This document shows positions 1 through 7,596 of a stretch of 16,118 nucleotides of DNA, one piece after another. The DNA is from an uncultured Mesorhizobium sp. (GTDB lineage Bacteria > Pseudomonadota > Alphaproteobacteria > Rhizobiales > Rhizobiaceae), in assembly GCA_950071955.1 (NCBI GenBank), contig CATMOC010000016.1, positions 1 to 16,118 on the forward strand. The letters are read 5' to 3'. Numbering within the stretch: position 1 is the first letter of the stretch; the number at the start of each line of letters is the position of its first letter. The notes under the pieces were generated by a model. That model was given only the letters and a program-made list of their open reading frames with translations. It searched no databases and was not told the DNA's origin. Made by a program: the position numbers and the translations under genes.

Positions 1-47
1 TCGGGACGTCGACCGGCGAAGTGACCTCTGAACTCGGCATCGAATGA
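1..47 (+). CDS. Possible 3' end of the gene upstream of surA (LptD by synteny)
   Basis: The third forward frame is open from the window edge to a TGA at 45-47. Its last 14 codons encode GTSTGEVTSELGIE, and 10 of the 14 end in G or C. In related rhizobia lptD (LPS export porin) commonly precedes surA and pdxA, so this could be the LptD C-terminus. The fragment is too short to recognise by sequence, so the name is a synteny inference only. Bases 48-123, up to the surA start, hold no gene and no promoter that I can recognise. Confidence 0.4.
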   Translation, partial: GTSTGEVTSELGIE

Positions 48-123
48 CCGCGTCATGCTTTCGCCGCATAGGAATCGCATGCGTCACCGCTTGGACTTCC
101 TATAGCCAGACAGGATCTATCGT

Positions 124-1047
124 ATGATGACTGCCACGAGGCGCCTCACCTTCCCGGCACTCCTGGCCGCTTTCGTGATCGGCCTAGCCGGGATCTTCGC
201 TGACACGCGAGGATATGCCAGCGAGATCAAGTACATCGTGAACGATGTGCCCGTCACGAGCTACGACATCGCGCGGCGCGCCGCTTTCCTGAAGCTGCAG
301 CGCCGTTCCGGCAGCGCCTCCGATGCCATGATTGAGCAGGCCCTGCAGGTTTCCGAGATCAACCGCAGGCGTATCAAGATAGCGGACCAGCAGGTGGATG
401 ATGCCTATGCGCGCTTTGCCGCCGGCAACAAGCTCTCCGTCGCCCAGGTCGACCAGATCATGGCCCAGAGCGGTGTGACCAAAGCGCACTTCAAGGATTA
501 CATCCGCGCCCAGATGGGATGGAGCCAGGTGCTCGGTGCAAAGGTTCGGTCCGAAGCCCGGATCAGCGAACAGGACGCGGTTCAACGCATGCTTCAGCAG
601 GGCGGAACAAAGCCGACTGCAACCGAATACCTGCTTCAGCAGGTCATTTTCGTCGTCCCTGCGTCCGAACGATCCGCGCAGCTTGGGAAACGCAAGCGCG
701 AGGCCGAGGCCATGCGCGCGCGTTTCAACGGATGCGATACCACGCGGGAGTTCGCGAAAGGGCTGCTCGACGTGACCGTCCGCGACCTCGGCAAGGTGCT
801 CGCGCCCGAGCTTCCGCCGGATTGGGCGGAGTCCATCAAATCCACGAAGACGGGCCAGGCGACGGCGGTTCGCGAGACCGATCGTGGCGTGGAATTCATC
901 GGCATCTGCAGCGCGCGCGAAGTCTCCGACGATCGTGTCGCCCAGATGGTGTTCCAGAGCGAGATCGCCGGCGAGGAGAAGCCGTCCAAACTGTCCGAGG
1001 AGTATTTGGCGGAACTGCGCAAGAATGCGCGGATCATCCAGCGCTGA
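124..1047 (+). CDS. surA: SurA-type periplasmic chaperone / peptidyl-prolyl isomerase
   Basis: A 307-residue secreted protein that probably escorts unfolded outer-membrane proteins across the periplasm. Residues 1-33 form a signal peptide: basic start, hydrophobic core at about 9-25, cleavage near GYA-S. Residues about 34-150 match the SurA N-terminal chaperone domain ([19 protein letters not shown] at 40-58). Residues about 162-268 fit one divergent parvulin-like domain, with DLG at 221-223 and [15 protein letters not shown] at 244-258. E. coli SurA has about 428 residues and two parvulin domains, so this version is short. The mature protein has only two cysteines, C204 and C262, a possible periplasmic disulfide. 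The start is one of two adjacent ATGs with AGGA about 8 bases upstream. The gene overlaps pdxA by 23 bases, which suggests an operon. Isomerase activity is uncertain because the parvulin part is weak. Confidence 0.85.
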   Translation: MMTATRRLTFPALLAAFVIGLAGIFADTRGYASEIKYIVNDVPVTSYDIARRAAFLKLQRRSGSASDAMIEQALQVSEINRRRIKIADQQVDDAYARFAAGNKLSVAQVDQIMAQSGVTKAHFKDYIRAQMGWSQVLGAKVRSEARISEQDAVQRMLQQGGTKPTATEYLLQQVIFVVPASERSAQLGKRKREAEAMRARFNGCDTTREFAKGLLDVTVRDLGKVLAPELPPDWAESIKSTKTGQATAVRETDRGVEFIGICSAREVSDDRVAQMVFQSEIAGEEKPSKLSEEYLAELRKNARIIQR

Positions 1048-2065
1048 CCAGTCGCCGCTGGCGCTGACCTGCGGCGATCCGGCCGGGATCGGGCCGGAGA
1101 TCACGATAGCAGCGTGGCTGGCGAGGGAAGAGCGGCAGGTGCCGCCTTTCTACCTTCTGTCGGACCCGCACCTCATGGAAGCGCGCGCCCGGCGCATCGG
1201 CGCCTCGGTCTCCTTCGTCCCCTGCGCGCCGCAAGACGCATCGAGGATATTCCCCGAAGCGATTCCCGTCGTGCCCCTCCGGGCTTCGCTGGCTGACCGT
1301 CCGGGCGTCGCGGACAGCCGCGACGCGGCCGGCATTCTGGAAGCGATCGACCGGGCCGTCGCCGACGTGAGAGCAGGAATCGCGTCGGCGGTCGTGACGA
1401 ACCCGATCGCGAAGAAGCCTCTCTACGAGGCCGGGTTCAAGTTTCCCGGCCACACCGAGTATCTCGCCCATCTCTGCGAGCAGGCGTCAGGCGCGCCGGT
1501 TCAGCCGGTCATGATGCTTGCTGGACCACAGCTGCGGGCAGTGCCGGTCACCATCCACATCGCGCTTGCCGATGTGCCGAAGACGCTCACCACCGATCTC
1601 ATCGTCTCGACCGCCCGCATCGCCGCACACGATCTACGGTCCCGCTTCGGGATAGAGCGGCCTCGCCTGGCGATTGCCGGTCTCAATCCGCATGCGGGCG
1701 AGAACGGCGCGATGGGCTGCGAGGACGAGGCCGTCGTTCGGCCGGCGGTCAATCGGCTGCGTGCGGAAGGCATCGAGACATTCGGCCCCCTGCCCGCGGA
1801 CACCATGTTCCACGCGCGAGCGCGGGAGACCTACGACGCCGCGATCTGCATGTATCACGACCAGGCCCTCATTCCGGCCAAGGCGCTGGCCTTCGACGAG
1901 ACCGTGAACGTCACGTTGGGTCTGCCCTTCATCCGCACCTCGCCCGATCACGGAACCGCGTTCGACATCGCGGGAAAGGGCATCGCGCGGCCCGACAGCC
2001 TGATCGCGGCGCTGAAGATGGCGGCGGAGATGGCGCGGCGCCCGCGCAACGTCACGCTCGCATGA
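1025..2065 (+). CDS. pdxA: 4-hydroxythreonine-4-phosphate dehydrogenase PdxA
   Basis: A 346-residue cytosolic enzyme that oxidises 4-phosphohydroxy-L-threonine with NAD in the DXP-dependent route to pyridoxal phosphate; the product is condensed with deoxyxylulose phosphate by PdxJ. Family motifs are intact: [12 protein letters not shown] (14-25), GHTEYLAHL (142-150), [10 protein letters not shown] (219-228), [13 protein letters not shown] (276-288) and [21 protein letters not shown] (299-319). H178, H223 and H278 line up with the three metal-binding histidines of E. coli PdxA (329 residues). The frame is open further upstream, but that part merely shadows surA. ATG at 1025 is the closest start and leaves only 12 residues before the conserved core. 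The 3' end overlaps rsmA in an ATGA arrangement, so the two are probably translationally coupled. Confidence 0.97.
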   Translation: MRGSSSADQSPLALTCGDPAGIGPEITIAAWLAREERQVPPFYLLSDPHLMEARARRIGASVSFVPCAPQDASRIFPEAIPVVPLRASLADRPGVADSRDAAGILEAIDRAVADVRAGIASAVVTNPIAKKPLYEAGFKFPGHTEYLAHLCEQASGAPVQPVMMLAGPQLRAVPVTIHIALADVPKTLTTDLIVSTARIAAHDLRSRFGIERPRLAIAGLNPHAGENGAMGCEDEAVVRPAVNRLRAEGIETFGPLPADTMFHARARETYDAAICMYHDQALIPAKALAFDETVNVTLGLPFIRTSPDHGTAFDIAGKGIARPDSLIAALKMAAEMARRPRNVTLA

Positions 2066-2886
2066 GTTCCGACGGGTTGCCGCCACTGCGCGACGTCATC
2101 ACCCGGCATGGCCTGATGGCGAAAAAATCGCTCGGCCAGAACTTTCTCCTCGACCTCAACCTTACCGGCAAGGTCGCGCGCGCGGCGGGTAACTTGGAAG
2201 GGGCAACGGTGATCGAGGTCGGTCCGGGACCCGGCGGACTGACGCGGGCACTGCTGTCGCATGGCGCTAGCCGCGTCATCGCTGTCGAGCGCGACGAACG
2301 GTGCCTGGCGGCGCTGGCGGAGATCCAGGAGCGCTATCCCGGCAGGCTGGAAGTCCTGCACGGTGACGCGCTCAAGACCGATTTCCGCTCGCTCGCCGGA
2401 GGCGAGACCGTCAGGATCGTCGCCAATCTTCCCTACAACATCGGCACGGAATTGCTTGTCGGCTGGCTCACCACCGAGCCGTGGCCGCCCTTCTACGCGT
2501 CCATGACCCTGATGTTCCAGCGCGAGGTCGCCGAACGCATCGTCGCCGCACCGGGCAGCGGCAGCTACGGGCGGCTGGCGGTGCTGGCGGGCTGGCGGAC
2601 GCAGGCCCGCATCGCCTTCGACCTACCTGCACAGGCCTTCACGCCGCCGCCCAAGGTCACATCCGCTGTGGTGCACCTAATTCCTCGGCTGGAGCCGCTC
2701 CCCTGCGAGGCAAGCAAGCTTGCGCGGGTCACGCAGGCTGCGTTCGGTCAACGCCGCAAGATGTTGCGGCAAAGCCTGAAGAGCCTCGGGGGCGAGGCTC
2801 TGCTGGAAAAGGTGGAGATCGACGGCACGCGACGGGCCGAAACACTGTCGGTCGAGGAGTTCGTCGCTCTGGCGAATGCGACCTGA
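2062..2886 (+). CDS. rsmA: 16S rRNA (adenine1518-N6/adenine1519-N6)-dimethyltransferase RsmA (KsgA)
   Basis: A 274-residue methyltransferase that uses SAM to dimethylate the two adjacent adenines of 16S helix 45 late in 30S assembly; loss gives kasugamycin resistance in other bacteria. Visible motifs are the family N-terminus [11 protein letters not shown] (21-31), the SAM loop [15 protein letters not shown] (50-64), the acidic ribose contact VERDE (75-79), the catalytic motif [11 protein letters not shown] (122-132), [11 protein letters not shown] (193-203) and the C-terminal [13 protein letters not shown] (228-240). Length matches the family. The ATG at 2062 overlaps the pdxA stop as ATGA, the usual sign of coupled translation. 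The gene ends 6 bases from the convergent gmk stop, and no T-rich terminator is visible there. Confidence 0.98.
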   Translation: MSSDGLPPLRDVITRHGLMAKKSLGQNFLLDLNLTGKVARAAGNLEGATVIEVGPGPGGLTRALLSHGASRVIAVERDERCLAALAEIQERYPGRLEVLHGDALKTDFRSLAGGETVRIVANLPYNIGTELLVGWLTTEPWPPFYASMTLMFQREVAERIVAAPGSGSYGRLAVLAGWRTQARIAFDLPAQAFTPPPKVTSAVVHLIPRLEPLPCEASKLARVTQAAFGQRRKMLRQSLKSLGGEALLEKVEIDGTRRAETLSVEEFVALANAT

Positions 2887-2892
2887 GAGGCG

Positions 2893-3552
2893 CTACAGCT
2901 TCTCGTCGAGCAGCCCCGAGACGAACTCGAAGAGACCCGGCCGGCGGTCGCGCCTGAGACGCTCCGCTGCGACGATCGCCTTCACCGACGAGAACGCCGC
3001 GTCCAGATCGCTGTTGACGACGATGTAGTCGTATTCGCGCCAGTGCTCGATCTCCGACCGGGCATTGCTGAGCCGGGCAGCGATGACGGCCTCCTGGTCT
3101 TCGGCACGGCGGCGCAGCCGGTCCTTCAGCTCGCGCATCGACGGCGGCAGGATAAAGATGGAGACGATGTCGCCCCGCATGCGCTCACGCAACTGTTCGG
3201 CGCCCTGCCAGTCGATGTCGAACAGCATGTCGCGGCCTTCCGCGATCGCCCGTTCTGCCGGCTCACGCGGCGTCGCATAGAAATTGCCGTGGACTTCTGC
3301 CCATTCGAGCAACTCGTCATTGTCGCGAAGATACTCGAACTCGCGCTTGCCACGGAAATGATAGTGGACGCCGTCGATCTCGCTCGCCCTGCGCGGCCGT
3401 GTCGTGACGCTGACGGAAAGCTCAAACTCCTTGTCGCTCTCCAGCAGGTTGCGCGCGATTGTCGATTTCCCGGCTCCCGACGGGGAAGACAAGACGAGCA
3501 TGAGGCCGCGGCGCCGAATGCTCTCGGCCGGTTTTCTCTCGACCATCGTCAT
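2893..3552 (-). CDS. gmk: Guanylate kinase
   Basis: Converts GMP to GDP with ATP, feeding the GTP, dGTP and (p)ppGpp pools. The protein has 219 residues from the first ATG. It shows the P-loop [10 protein letters not shown] (22-31), the GMP-binding VTTRPRR stretch (49-55), YHF (64-66) and [13 protein letters not shown] (83-95), followed by the lid region [10 protein letters not shown]. The first ATG (3552) sits directly after the yicC TAG stop. A second in-frame ATG at 3546 lies 9 bases from the GGAG inside the end of yicC and may be the real start, giving 217 residues. This is the last gene of the minus-strand run and converges on rsmA. Confidence 0.97.
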   Translation of the reverse strand: MTMVERKPAESIRRRGLMLVLSSPSGAGKSTIARNLLESDKEFELSVSVTTRPRRASEIDGVHYHFRGKREFEYLRDNDELLEWAEVHGNFYATPREPAERAIAEGRDMLFDIDWQGAEQLRERMRGDIVSIFILPPSMRELKDRLRRRAEDQEAVIAARLSNARSEIEHWREYDYIVVNSDLDAAFSSVKAIVAAERLRRDRRPGLFEFVSGLLDEKL

Positions 3553-4443
3553 CTACTCCAAGTTCTGCACCTGTTCGCGGAACTGATCGACGACCGCCTT
3601 CAGTTCCAGACCGATCGCGGTCAGCGCGGTGGCATTGGACTTGGAGCACAGGGTATTCGATTCGCGGTTGAATTCCTGTGAAAGAAAATCGAGCCGCCTG
3701 CCGATGGCGCCCCCCTTCGCGATCATCTCGCGCGCGAGGGCGATGTGCGCCTTGAGACGATCGATCTCTTCCCGGATGTCGGCCTTGGTCGCCAGGAGGG
3801 CCGCTTCCATGTGGAGCCGCGATTCATCCAGCGAAGATCCTGTCGCCTCCATCAGCATGCTCACCTGTGCTGCAATGCGGTCTCGGATGACCGCCGGCTC
3901 GCGCGAGGGATCGGCCTCGGCCTTCAGCGTCAGGTCTTCGATCGTCGCCAGATGCCCCAGCAGAATCTGCGCGAGCGCCGCGCCTTCGGCGAACCGCGCG
4001 CGCTCAAGATCGGCAAATCCGTCCGCGAGCGATTGAAGCACCGCGGCATCGACAGCCGCGCGCGCCGCTTCGTTCTGGACGAGATCGGGCACCTCCAGCA
4101 CGCCACGCAACGCCAGCAGACCGTCGGCTGTCGCCGGCTGACATCCGAACCGTTCCTGAAGGTCGCGCGCCAGCTTTGCCGCCGTCTCCAGGAGTGCTTC
4201 GTTGAGGACGGGCTGCGCGGCGGTGCCTGTGCGCGAGACCGCAAGCGTGGCCTGGACGTTGCCGCGTGCGAAACGCTTCTGCGCGGCCTGTTTCACCGGC
4301 TGTTCAAGCCGTTCGAAACCCGGGGGCAGGCGCAGCCTGACCTCGAGCCCCTTGCCATTCACCGACCGGATTTCCCAGGAAATGGCCATGCCGTCGTGTT
4401 CCGCCCCGGCACGTGCGAACCCCGTCATGCTTTGAACGGCCAT
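3553..4443 (-). CDS. yicC: YicC/YloC-family endoribonuclease
   Basis: A 296-residue member of the YicC/YloC family. Members are endoribonucleases; E. coli YicC has been linked to small-RNA turnover, but the physiological target here is unknown. Residues 5-12 carry the family opening SMTGFARA, followed by SVNGKGLEVRLRLP (27-40). Residues about 1-155 form the YicC N-terminal domain. The C-terminal domain ends with the hallmark RRLDFLSQEFNRESNTLCSK (249-268) and a helical tail. GGGAG lies 7 bases before ATG 4443, supporting this start. It is 23 bases downstream of mltG and abuts gmk with no gap (TAG then ATG), so it almost certainly shares their transcript. The yicC-gmk neighbourhood is common in alphaproteobacteria. 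Confidence 0.94.
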   Translation of the reverse strand: MAVQSMTGFARAGAEHDGMAISWEIRSVNGKGLEVRLRLPPGFERLEQPVKQAAQKRFARGNVQATLAVSRTGTAAQPVLNEALLETAAKLARDLQERFGCQPATADGLLALRGVLEVPDLVQNEAARAAVDAAVLQSLADGFADLERARFAEGAALAQILLGHLATIEDLTLKAEADPSREPAVIRDRIAAQVSMLMEATGSSLDESRLHMEAALLATKADIREEIDRLKAHIALAREMIAKGGAIGRRLDFLSQEFNRESNTLCSKSNATALTAIGLELKAVVDQFREQVQNLE

Positions 4444-4466
4444 CGTGTCTCCCGCCCGAAATGCGT

Positions 4467-5642
4467 TCAGTCGCCGCTTCCCGCTTCCCCGGCGGCTGGC
4501 GCGACTGTCTCCTTTGACGTCCGCTCGAATTCGCGCCAGCGGGCGACGTTGCGGTTATGCTCGTCGAGCGTCTCGGCGAAGACATGGCCGCCGGTGCCGT
4601 CGGCAACGAAGTAGAGATCGTTCGTCTGCGACGGGTTGGCCACGGCTTCGAGCGAGGCTCTTCCCGGAGTGGCGATGGGCGTCGGAGGCAGGCCGTCGAT
4701 CTGGTAGGTGTTGTAGGGTGTGTGGTTTTCGATATCGGACCTGTAGATGGGCCGGTCCGAGGGCTTCCCCTTGCCGCCGAAAAGACCATACACGATGGTC
4801 GGATCCGACTGCAGGCGCATGCCCTTCCTCAGCCTGTTGATGAAGACGGCGGCCACACGCGAACGCTCGTCGGGCTCTCCGGTCTCCTTCTCAACGATCG
4901 AGGCAAGCGTCACGAATTCGTTGATGTCCTTGATCGGCAATCCCTCGGCGCGGCGCTCCCAGATGCTCTCGACGAGCGCCTTCTGCTGGGCGACCAGCCT
5001 CTGGATGACCTCCTTGCGCGTGGTTCCGCGCGTAAAGCGCTGGGTATCGGCCACGATGCTGCCCTCGGGCGGCATTTCGTCGGGCATCTCGCCGGTCAGG
5101 GCCTCGTGCTCGGCAATCCGCTGGAAAGCCTGCTCGACGGTCAGACCCTCCGGAACCGTCAGCGAATACAGAACCGATCGTCCGCTCTTGAGGAGTTCCA
5201 TGATGTCGCGCATCGAAGCGGTCGGCTTGATCTCGTACTCGCCGGCCTTGAGGCTCGCGTCGTTCCCGTAGGCCTGAACACCGTAGCGGAAGATGCGCGC
5301 GTCGCTGATCAGGCCGCGTCGTTCGAGCAGGGTCGCGATCTCCCCTACTCCCGAATTCGGCTGAATCATCACCACGTCGCCTGTCCGGGAAGGGCCCGGC
5401 GATTCGAACTCGCGCTTGCCGAAGTAGAGAAGCGCGCCGGCCGCCAACGTCAGCAGCACGATCGACGACATGACGAAGTTGAGGAAGACCACGAACTGGT
5501 TTCGCGATCCCCGCGACCGGCGCACGCGCCGTGGAGGTGGAGTTCCCATCTCGGGTCTCAGCGCCTCTGTGGCGGATTTGGGGACAATCGGTTTCGGAAC
5601 ATCGCTTCGTCTGCCAAACGTTGCATTGTCTTCGGTCGTCAT
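4467..5642 (-). CDS. mltG: Endolytic murein transglycosylase MltG
   Basis: An inner-membrane lytic transglycosylase (391 residues) that cuts nascent glycan strands in the periplasm and is thought to end their polymerisation. It starts with a proline- and arginine-rich cytoplasmic tail (1-48) and one membrane span (about 49-74). A LysM-like region follows (about 88-155, including KAGEYEIKP at 132-140), then the YceG/MltG catalytic domain. The catalytic glutamate should be E251 in LASIVEKETG (246-255). Other signatures are AAVFINRLRKGMRLQSDPT (264-282), YNTYQIDGLPPTPIATPG (310-327) and the late NDLYFVADGTGGHVFAET (341-358). The start has GGGA about 5 bases upstream. The tail after about 372 is low-complexity. 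It follows fabF after a 180-base gap, an arrangement common in rhizobia. Confidence 0.95.
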   Translation of the reverse strand: MTTEDNATFGRRSDVPKPIVPKSATEALRPEMGTPPPRRVRRSRGSRNQFVVFLNFVMSSIVLLTLAAGALLYFGKREFESPGPSRTGDVVMIQPNSGVGEIATLLERRGLISDARIFRYGVQAYGNDASLKAGEYEIKPTASMRDIMELLKSGRSVLYSLTVPEGLTVEQAFQRIAEHEALTGEMPDEMPPEGSIVADTQRFTRGTTRKEVIQRLVAQQKALVESIWERRAEGLPIKDINEFVTLASIVEKETGEPDERSRVAAVFINRLRKGMRLQSDPTIVYGLFGGKGKPSDRPIYRSDIENHTPYNTYQIDGLPPTPIATPGRASLEAVANPSQTNDLYFVADGTGGHVFAETLDEHNRNVARWREFERTSKETVAPAAGEAGSGD

Positions 5643-5822
5643 CCTCGTCCCAAGGCTCCCTCGAACGGCGTTCGTCTCGTTGCAACCGCGAACGTCCAGT
5701 TTCCGTACTATCCCAGCACGGCAGTTTTTTGATCGGATACGCTCCGTCGGCAGGAGGCGGAATCACGACGTGATCACCGGAACACTATTGACGAATATGG
5801 CAAAATTCGCGGCTTGCGCCGG
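5643..5822 (-). other. Non-coding gap between fabF and mltG
   Basis: 180 bases without a supported gene. I see no T-tailed terminator after fabF and no convincing -35/-10 pair before mltG. The one structured element is ATCACG-A-CGTGAT at 5762-5774, a perfect 6+1+6 palindrome about 120 bases upstream of the mltG start. It could be a regulator site or chance. Confidence 0.5.
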
Positions 5823-7085
5823 TCAGCCATCGTATCGCTGAAATACCAGAGATGCGTTCGTGCCGCCGAAGCCGAAGGAATTGGAAAGCGCGATGTCGAT
5901 CCGGCGTTCGCGAGGCGTGTTCGGGACGAGGTCGATGGCGGTCTGCGCGGAAGGATTGTCGAGATTGATAGTAGCGGGCGCGATGTTGTCGCGGATGGCG
6001 AGCACGCAGAAGATGGCCTCCGCAGCACCGGCCGCACCAAGCAGATGACCGATCGACGACTTCGTCGACGACATCGAAATGCCGGGAGCGGCATCGCCGA
6101 CCAGGCGTTCGACGGCGCCGAGTTCGATCGTATCGGCCATTGTCGACGTGCCGTGGGCGTTGATGTAGTCGACGTCCGACGGCGATATCCCTGCGCGTTT
6201 TAGCGCCGCCTTCATGCAGCGGTAGGCTCCATCGCCGTCCTCGGAGGGCGCGGTAATGTGGTAGGCGTCTCCACTGAGCCCGTAGCCGGTGACCTCGGCG
6301 TAGATCTTCGCACCGCGCGCCTTTGCGTGTTCGAGTTCCTCCAGAACGACGACCCCGGCGCCCTCGCCCATGACGAAACCGTCACGGTCCCGGTCGTAGG
6401 GACGCGACGCCTTCTCGGGCGTATCGTTGTAGGACGTCGAAAGGGCACGGCAGGCGGCGAAACCCGCAATCGACAGGCGGTTGATCGGCGCTTCGGTCCC
6501 GCCAGCCACCATTACGTCCGCGTCCCCGAGCCCTATCAGCCGCGCGGCATCGCCGATGGCATGAGCACCCGTGGAGCACGCTGTCACCACGGCGTGGTTG
6601 GGGCCCTTGAGTCCATGCCGGATCGAAACCTGACCCGAGACCAGATTGATGATGTTGCCGGGGATGAAGAAGGGGCTGATGCGGCGCGGGCCGCGCTCGT
6701 GAAGGATTAGGGCGTTCTCGGCTATCCCTTCGACACCGCCGATGCCGGAGCCGATCATCACGCCCGTGGCGCACCGATCGTCGTCCGTCTTCGGCTCCCA
6801 GCCGGAATCCCTCAGCGCCTCGTCCGCCGCGGCTATGCCGTAGATGATGAAGTCGCCGATCTTGCGCTGGTCCTTTGGCTCCAGCACGAGATCGGGATTG
6901 AAACTTCCGTCGCTTCCGTCTCCGCGCGGGATGACGTTGGCGATCTTGCAGGCAAGATCACCCGTCTCGAAGGTTTCGATCCGGCGCGCCGCGCTCTTCC
7001 CCGAAAGCAAATGCTTCCAGGAATGTTCGACGCCCGTTCCGAAGGGAGACAGGAGACCAAGACCAGTTACGACGACACGTCTCAT
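5823..7085 (-). CDS. fabF: Beta-ketoacyl-ACP synthase II
   Basis: Condenses malonyl-ACP with acyl-ACP in fatty-acid elongation. At 420 residues it has the usual length. The Cys-His-His triad is visible: C170 in VVTACSTGAH, H311 in NAHGTST and H347 in TKSSIGHLLGAAGAAEA, with K342 nearby and the glycine-rich GFGGTN at 405-410. The start MRRVVVTGLGLLSPFG is typical. ATG 7085 has no recognisable Shine-Dalgarno in the preceding 15 bases, which read CCGGCTGATTTCGC. The gene lies 38 bases downstream of acpP, with a hairpin filling the gap, so its translation or mRNA level may be tuned separately from acpP. Confidence 0.97.
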   Translation of the reverse strand: MRRVVVTGLGLLSPFGTGVEHSWKHLLSGKSAARRIETFETGDLACKIANVIPRGDGSDGSFNPDLVLEPKDQRKIGDFIIYGIAAADEALRDSGWEPKTDDDRCATGVMIGSGIGGVEGIAENALILHERGPRRISPFFIPGNIINLVSGQVSIRHGLKGPNHAVVTACSTGAHAIGDAARLIGLGDADVMVAGGTEAPINRLSIAGFAACRALSTSYNDTPEKASRPYDRDRDGFVMGEGAGVVVLEELEHAKARGAKIYAEVTGYGLSGDAYHITAPSEDGDGAYRCMKAALKRAGISPSDVDYINAHGTSTMADTIELGAVERLVGDAAPGISMSSTKSSIGHLLGAAGAAEAIFCVLAIRDNIAPATINLDNPSAQTAIDLVPNTPRERRIDIALSNSFGFGGTNASLVFQRYDG

Positions 7086-7101
7086 GCGAAATCAGCCGGC
7101 G

Positions 7102-7123
7102 AGCGCCGAAGGCGCCCGGCGCT
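7102..7123 (-). other. Hairpin directly after the acpP stop codon
   Basis: Read on the transcribed (minus) strand, AGCGCCG and CGGCGCT form a perfect 7-base-pair stem around an 8-base loop (GGCGCCTT). The first stem base follows the acpP TGA immediately. No T-run follows, so it is not a classical terminator. It could act as a partial attenuator or as a 3' stabilising stem that raises acpP mRNA relative to fabF. The function is inferred; the structure is seen directly. Confidence 0.5.
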
Positions 7124-7360
7124 TCAGGCCGAAGCCTTCTCGATGAACTTCACGGCATCGCCGACCGTCAGGATGGTTTCCGCCGCATCGTCGGGGATTT
7201 CCACGCCGAACTCTTCCTCGAAGGCCATCACGAGTTCGACGGTATCGAGGCTGTCGGCGCCGAGATCGTCGATGAAGCTCGCCTGCTCGGTCACCTTGTC
7301 CGCGTCGACGCCAAGGTGCTCGACAACGATCTTCTTCACGCGTTCTGCCGTATCGCTCAT
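7124..7360 (-). CDS. acpP: Acyl carrier protein
   Basis: A 78-residue acidic carrier that holds growing acyl chains on 4'-phosphopantetheine. The attachment serine is S37 in the [10 protein letters not shown] motif (34-43). The helix pattern, acidic character and length are standard. GAGG lies about 9 bases before ATG 7360. It sits in the usual place between fabG and fabF, but a 236-base non-coding gap separates it from fabG. That gap holds a -35-like TTGACA and three inverted repeats, so acpP probably has its own strong promoter in addition to read-through from fabD-fabG. Confidence 0.98.
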   Translation of the reverse strand: MSDTAERVKKIVVEHLGVDADKVTEQASFIDDLGADSLDTVELVMAFEEEFGVEIPDDAAETILTVGDAVKFIEKASA

Positions 7361-7396
7361 TTCAAAACCCTCGACTTCGGTTCAAGTTGGTCTTCG

Positions 7397-7418
7397 TTAG
7401 CGGCAGGTCAACCGCTAA
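7397..7418 (-). promoter_or_regulatory. Perfect inverted repeat upstream of acpP (operator or leader stem)
   Basis: TTAGCGG and CCGCTAA are exact reverse complements separated by 8 bases. The repeat lies 36-58 bases before the acpP start, just downstream of the candidate -35/-10. The arm and spacer sizes suit a dimeric repressor such as a TetR- or GntR-type protein; it could equally form a stem in the acpP leader. The regulator is unknown. Confidence 0.45.
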
Positions 7419-7424
7419 TCAAGC

Positions 7425-7453
7425 TGAAAGATGGCACCGCTCCGGCCTGTCAA
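7425..7453 (-). promoter_or_regulatory. acpP: Candidate acpP promoter
   Basis: A perfect -35 hexamer TTGACA occupies 7453-7448 on the minus strand. With a 17-base spacer the -10 would be CTTTCA (7430-7425), a poor match. Rhizobial -10 boxes are often weak, and the position (start codon about 65 bases downstream of the -10, at 7360) suits a dedicated acpP promoter. The -35 is clear; the -10 is doubtful. Confidence 0.4.
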
Positions 7454-7497
7454 CGGCGCATTCCGGTGCGACGGTTCGATGCTGGAAACCTGCCGCT

Positions 7498-7517
7498 GAG
7501 ACGGAAACGACCGTCTC
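7498..7517 (-). other. Stem-loop in the fabG-acpP gap
   Basis: GAGACGG and CCGTCTC form a perfect 7-base-pair stem around a 6-base loop. It is followed on the minus strand by AGCGGCAGG and not by T residues, so it is not an intrinsic terminator. It lies immediately downstream (minus-strand sense) of a second stem. Confidence 0.4.
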
Positions 7518-7523
7518 TTCGCT

Positions 7524-7557
7524 GGCTGGCGCCGCATATCACGAACCGTCGCCAGCC
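7524..7557 (-). other. Second stem-loop in the fabG-acpP gap
   Basis: GGCTGGCG and CGCCAGCC are exact complements, forming an 8-base-pair stem with an 18-base loop, 40 bases downstream of the fabG stop. Together with the stem at 7498-7517 it makes a tandem structure between a lowly needed enzyme gene (fabG) and a very highly needed one (acpP). It may protect the fabG 3' end or mark a processing site. No T-run is present. Confidence 0.4.
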
Positions 7558-7596
7558 GCAAAGCGGTATTCCTCGCCCCGCAAAGCGTCGGCGGCG

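Noticed and set aside
884..1024. N-terminal extension of pdxA to an upstream ATG
   Set aside because: It would overlap surA by 164 bases with Ser/Arg-rich non-homologous sequence; ATG 1025 gives the normal length.
3745..4614. 289-codon open frame opposite yicC
   Set aside because: Shadow frame; the minus-strand yicC is fully conserved.
4891..5766. 291-codon minus-strand open frame starting upstream of mltG in another frame
   Set aside because: It is out of frame with mltG, its product is Arg- and Asp-rich without similarity, and mltG itself is complete.
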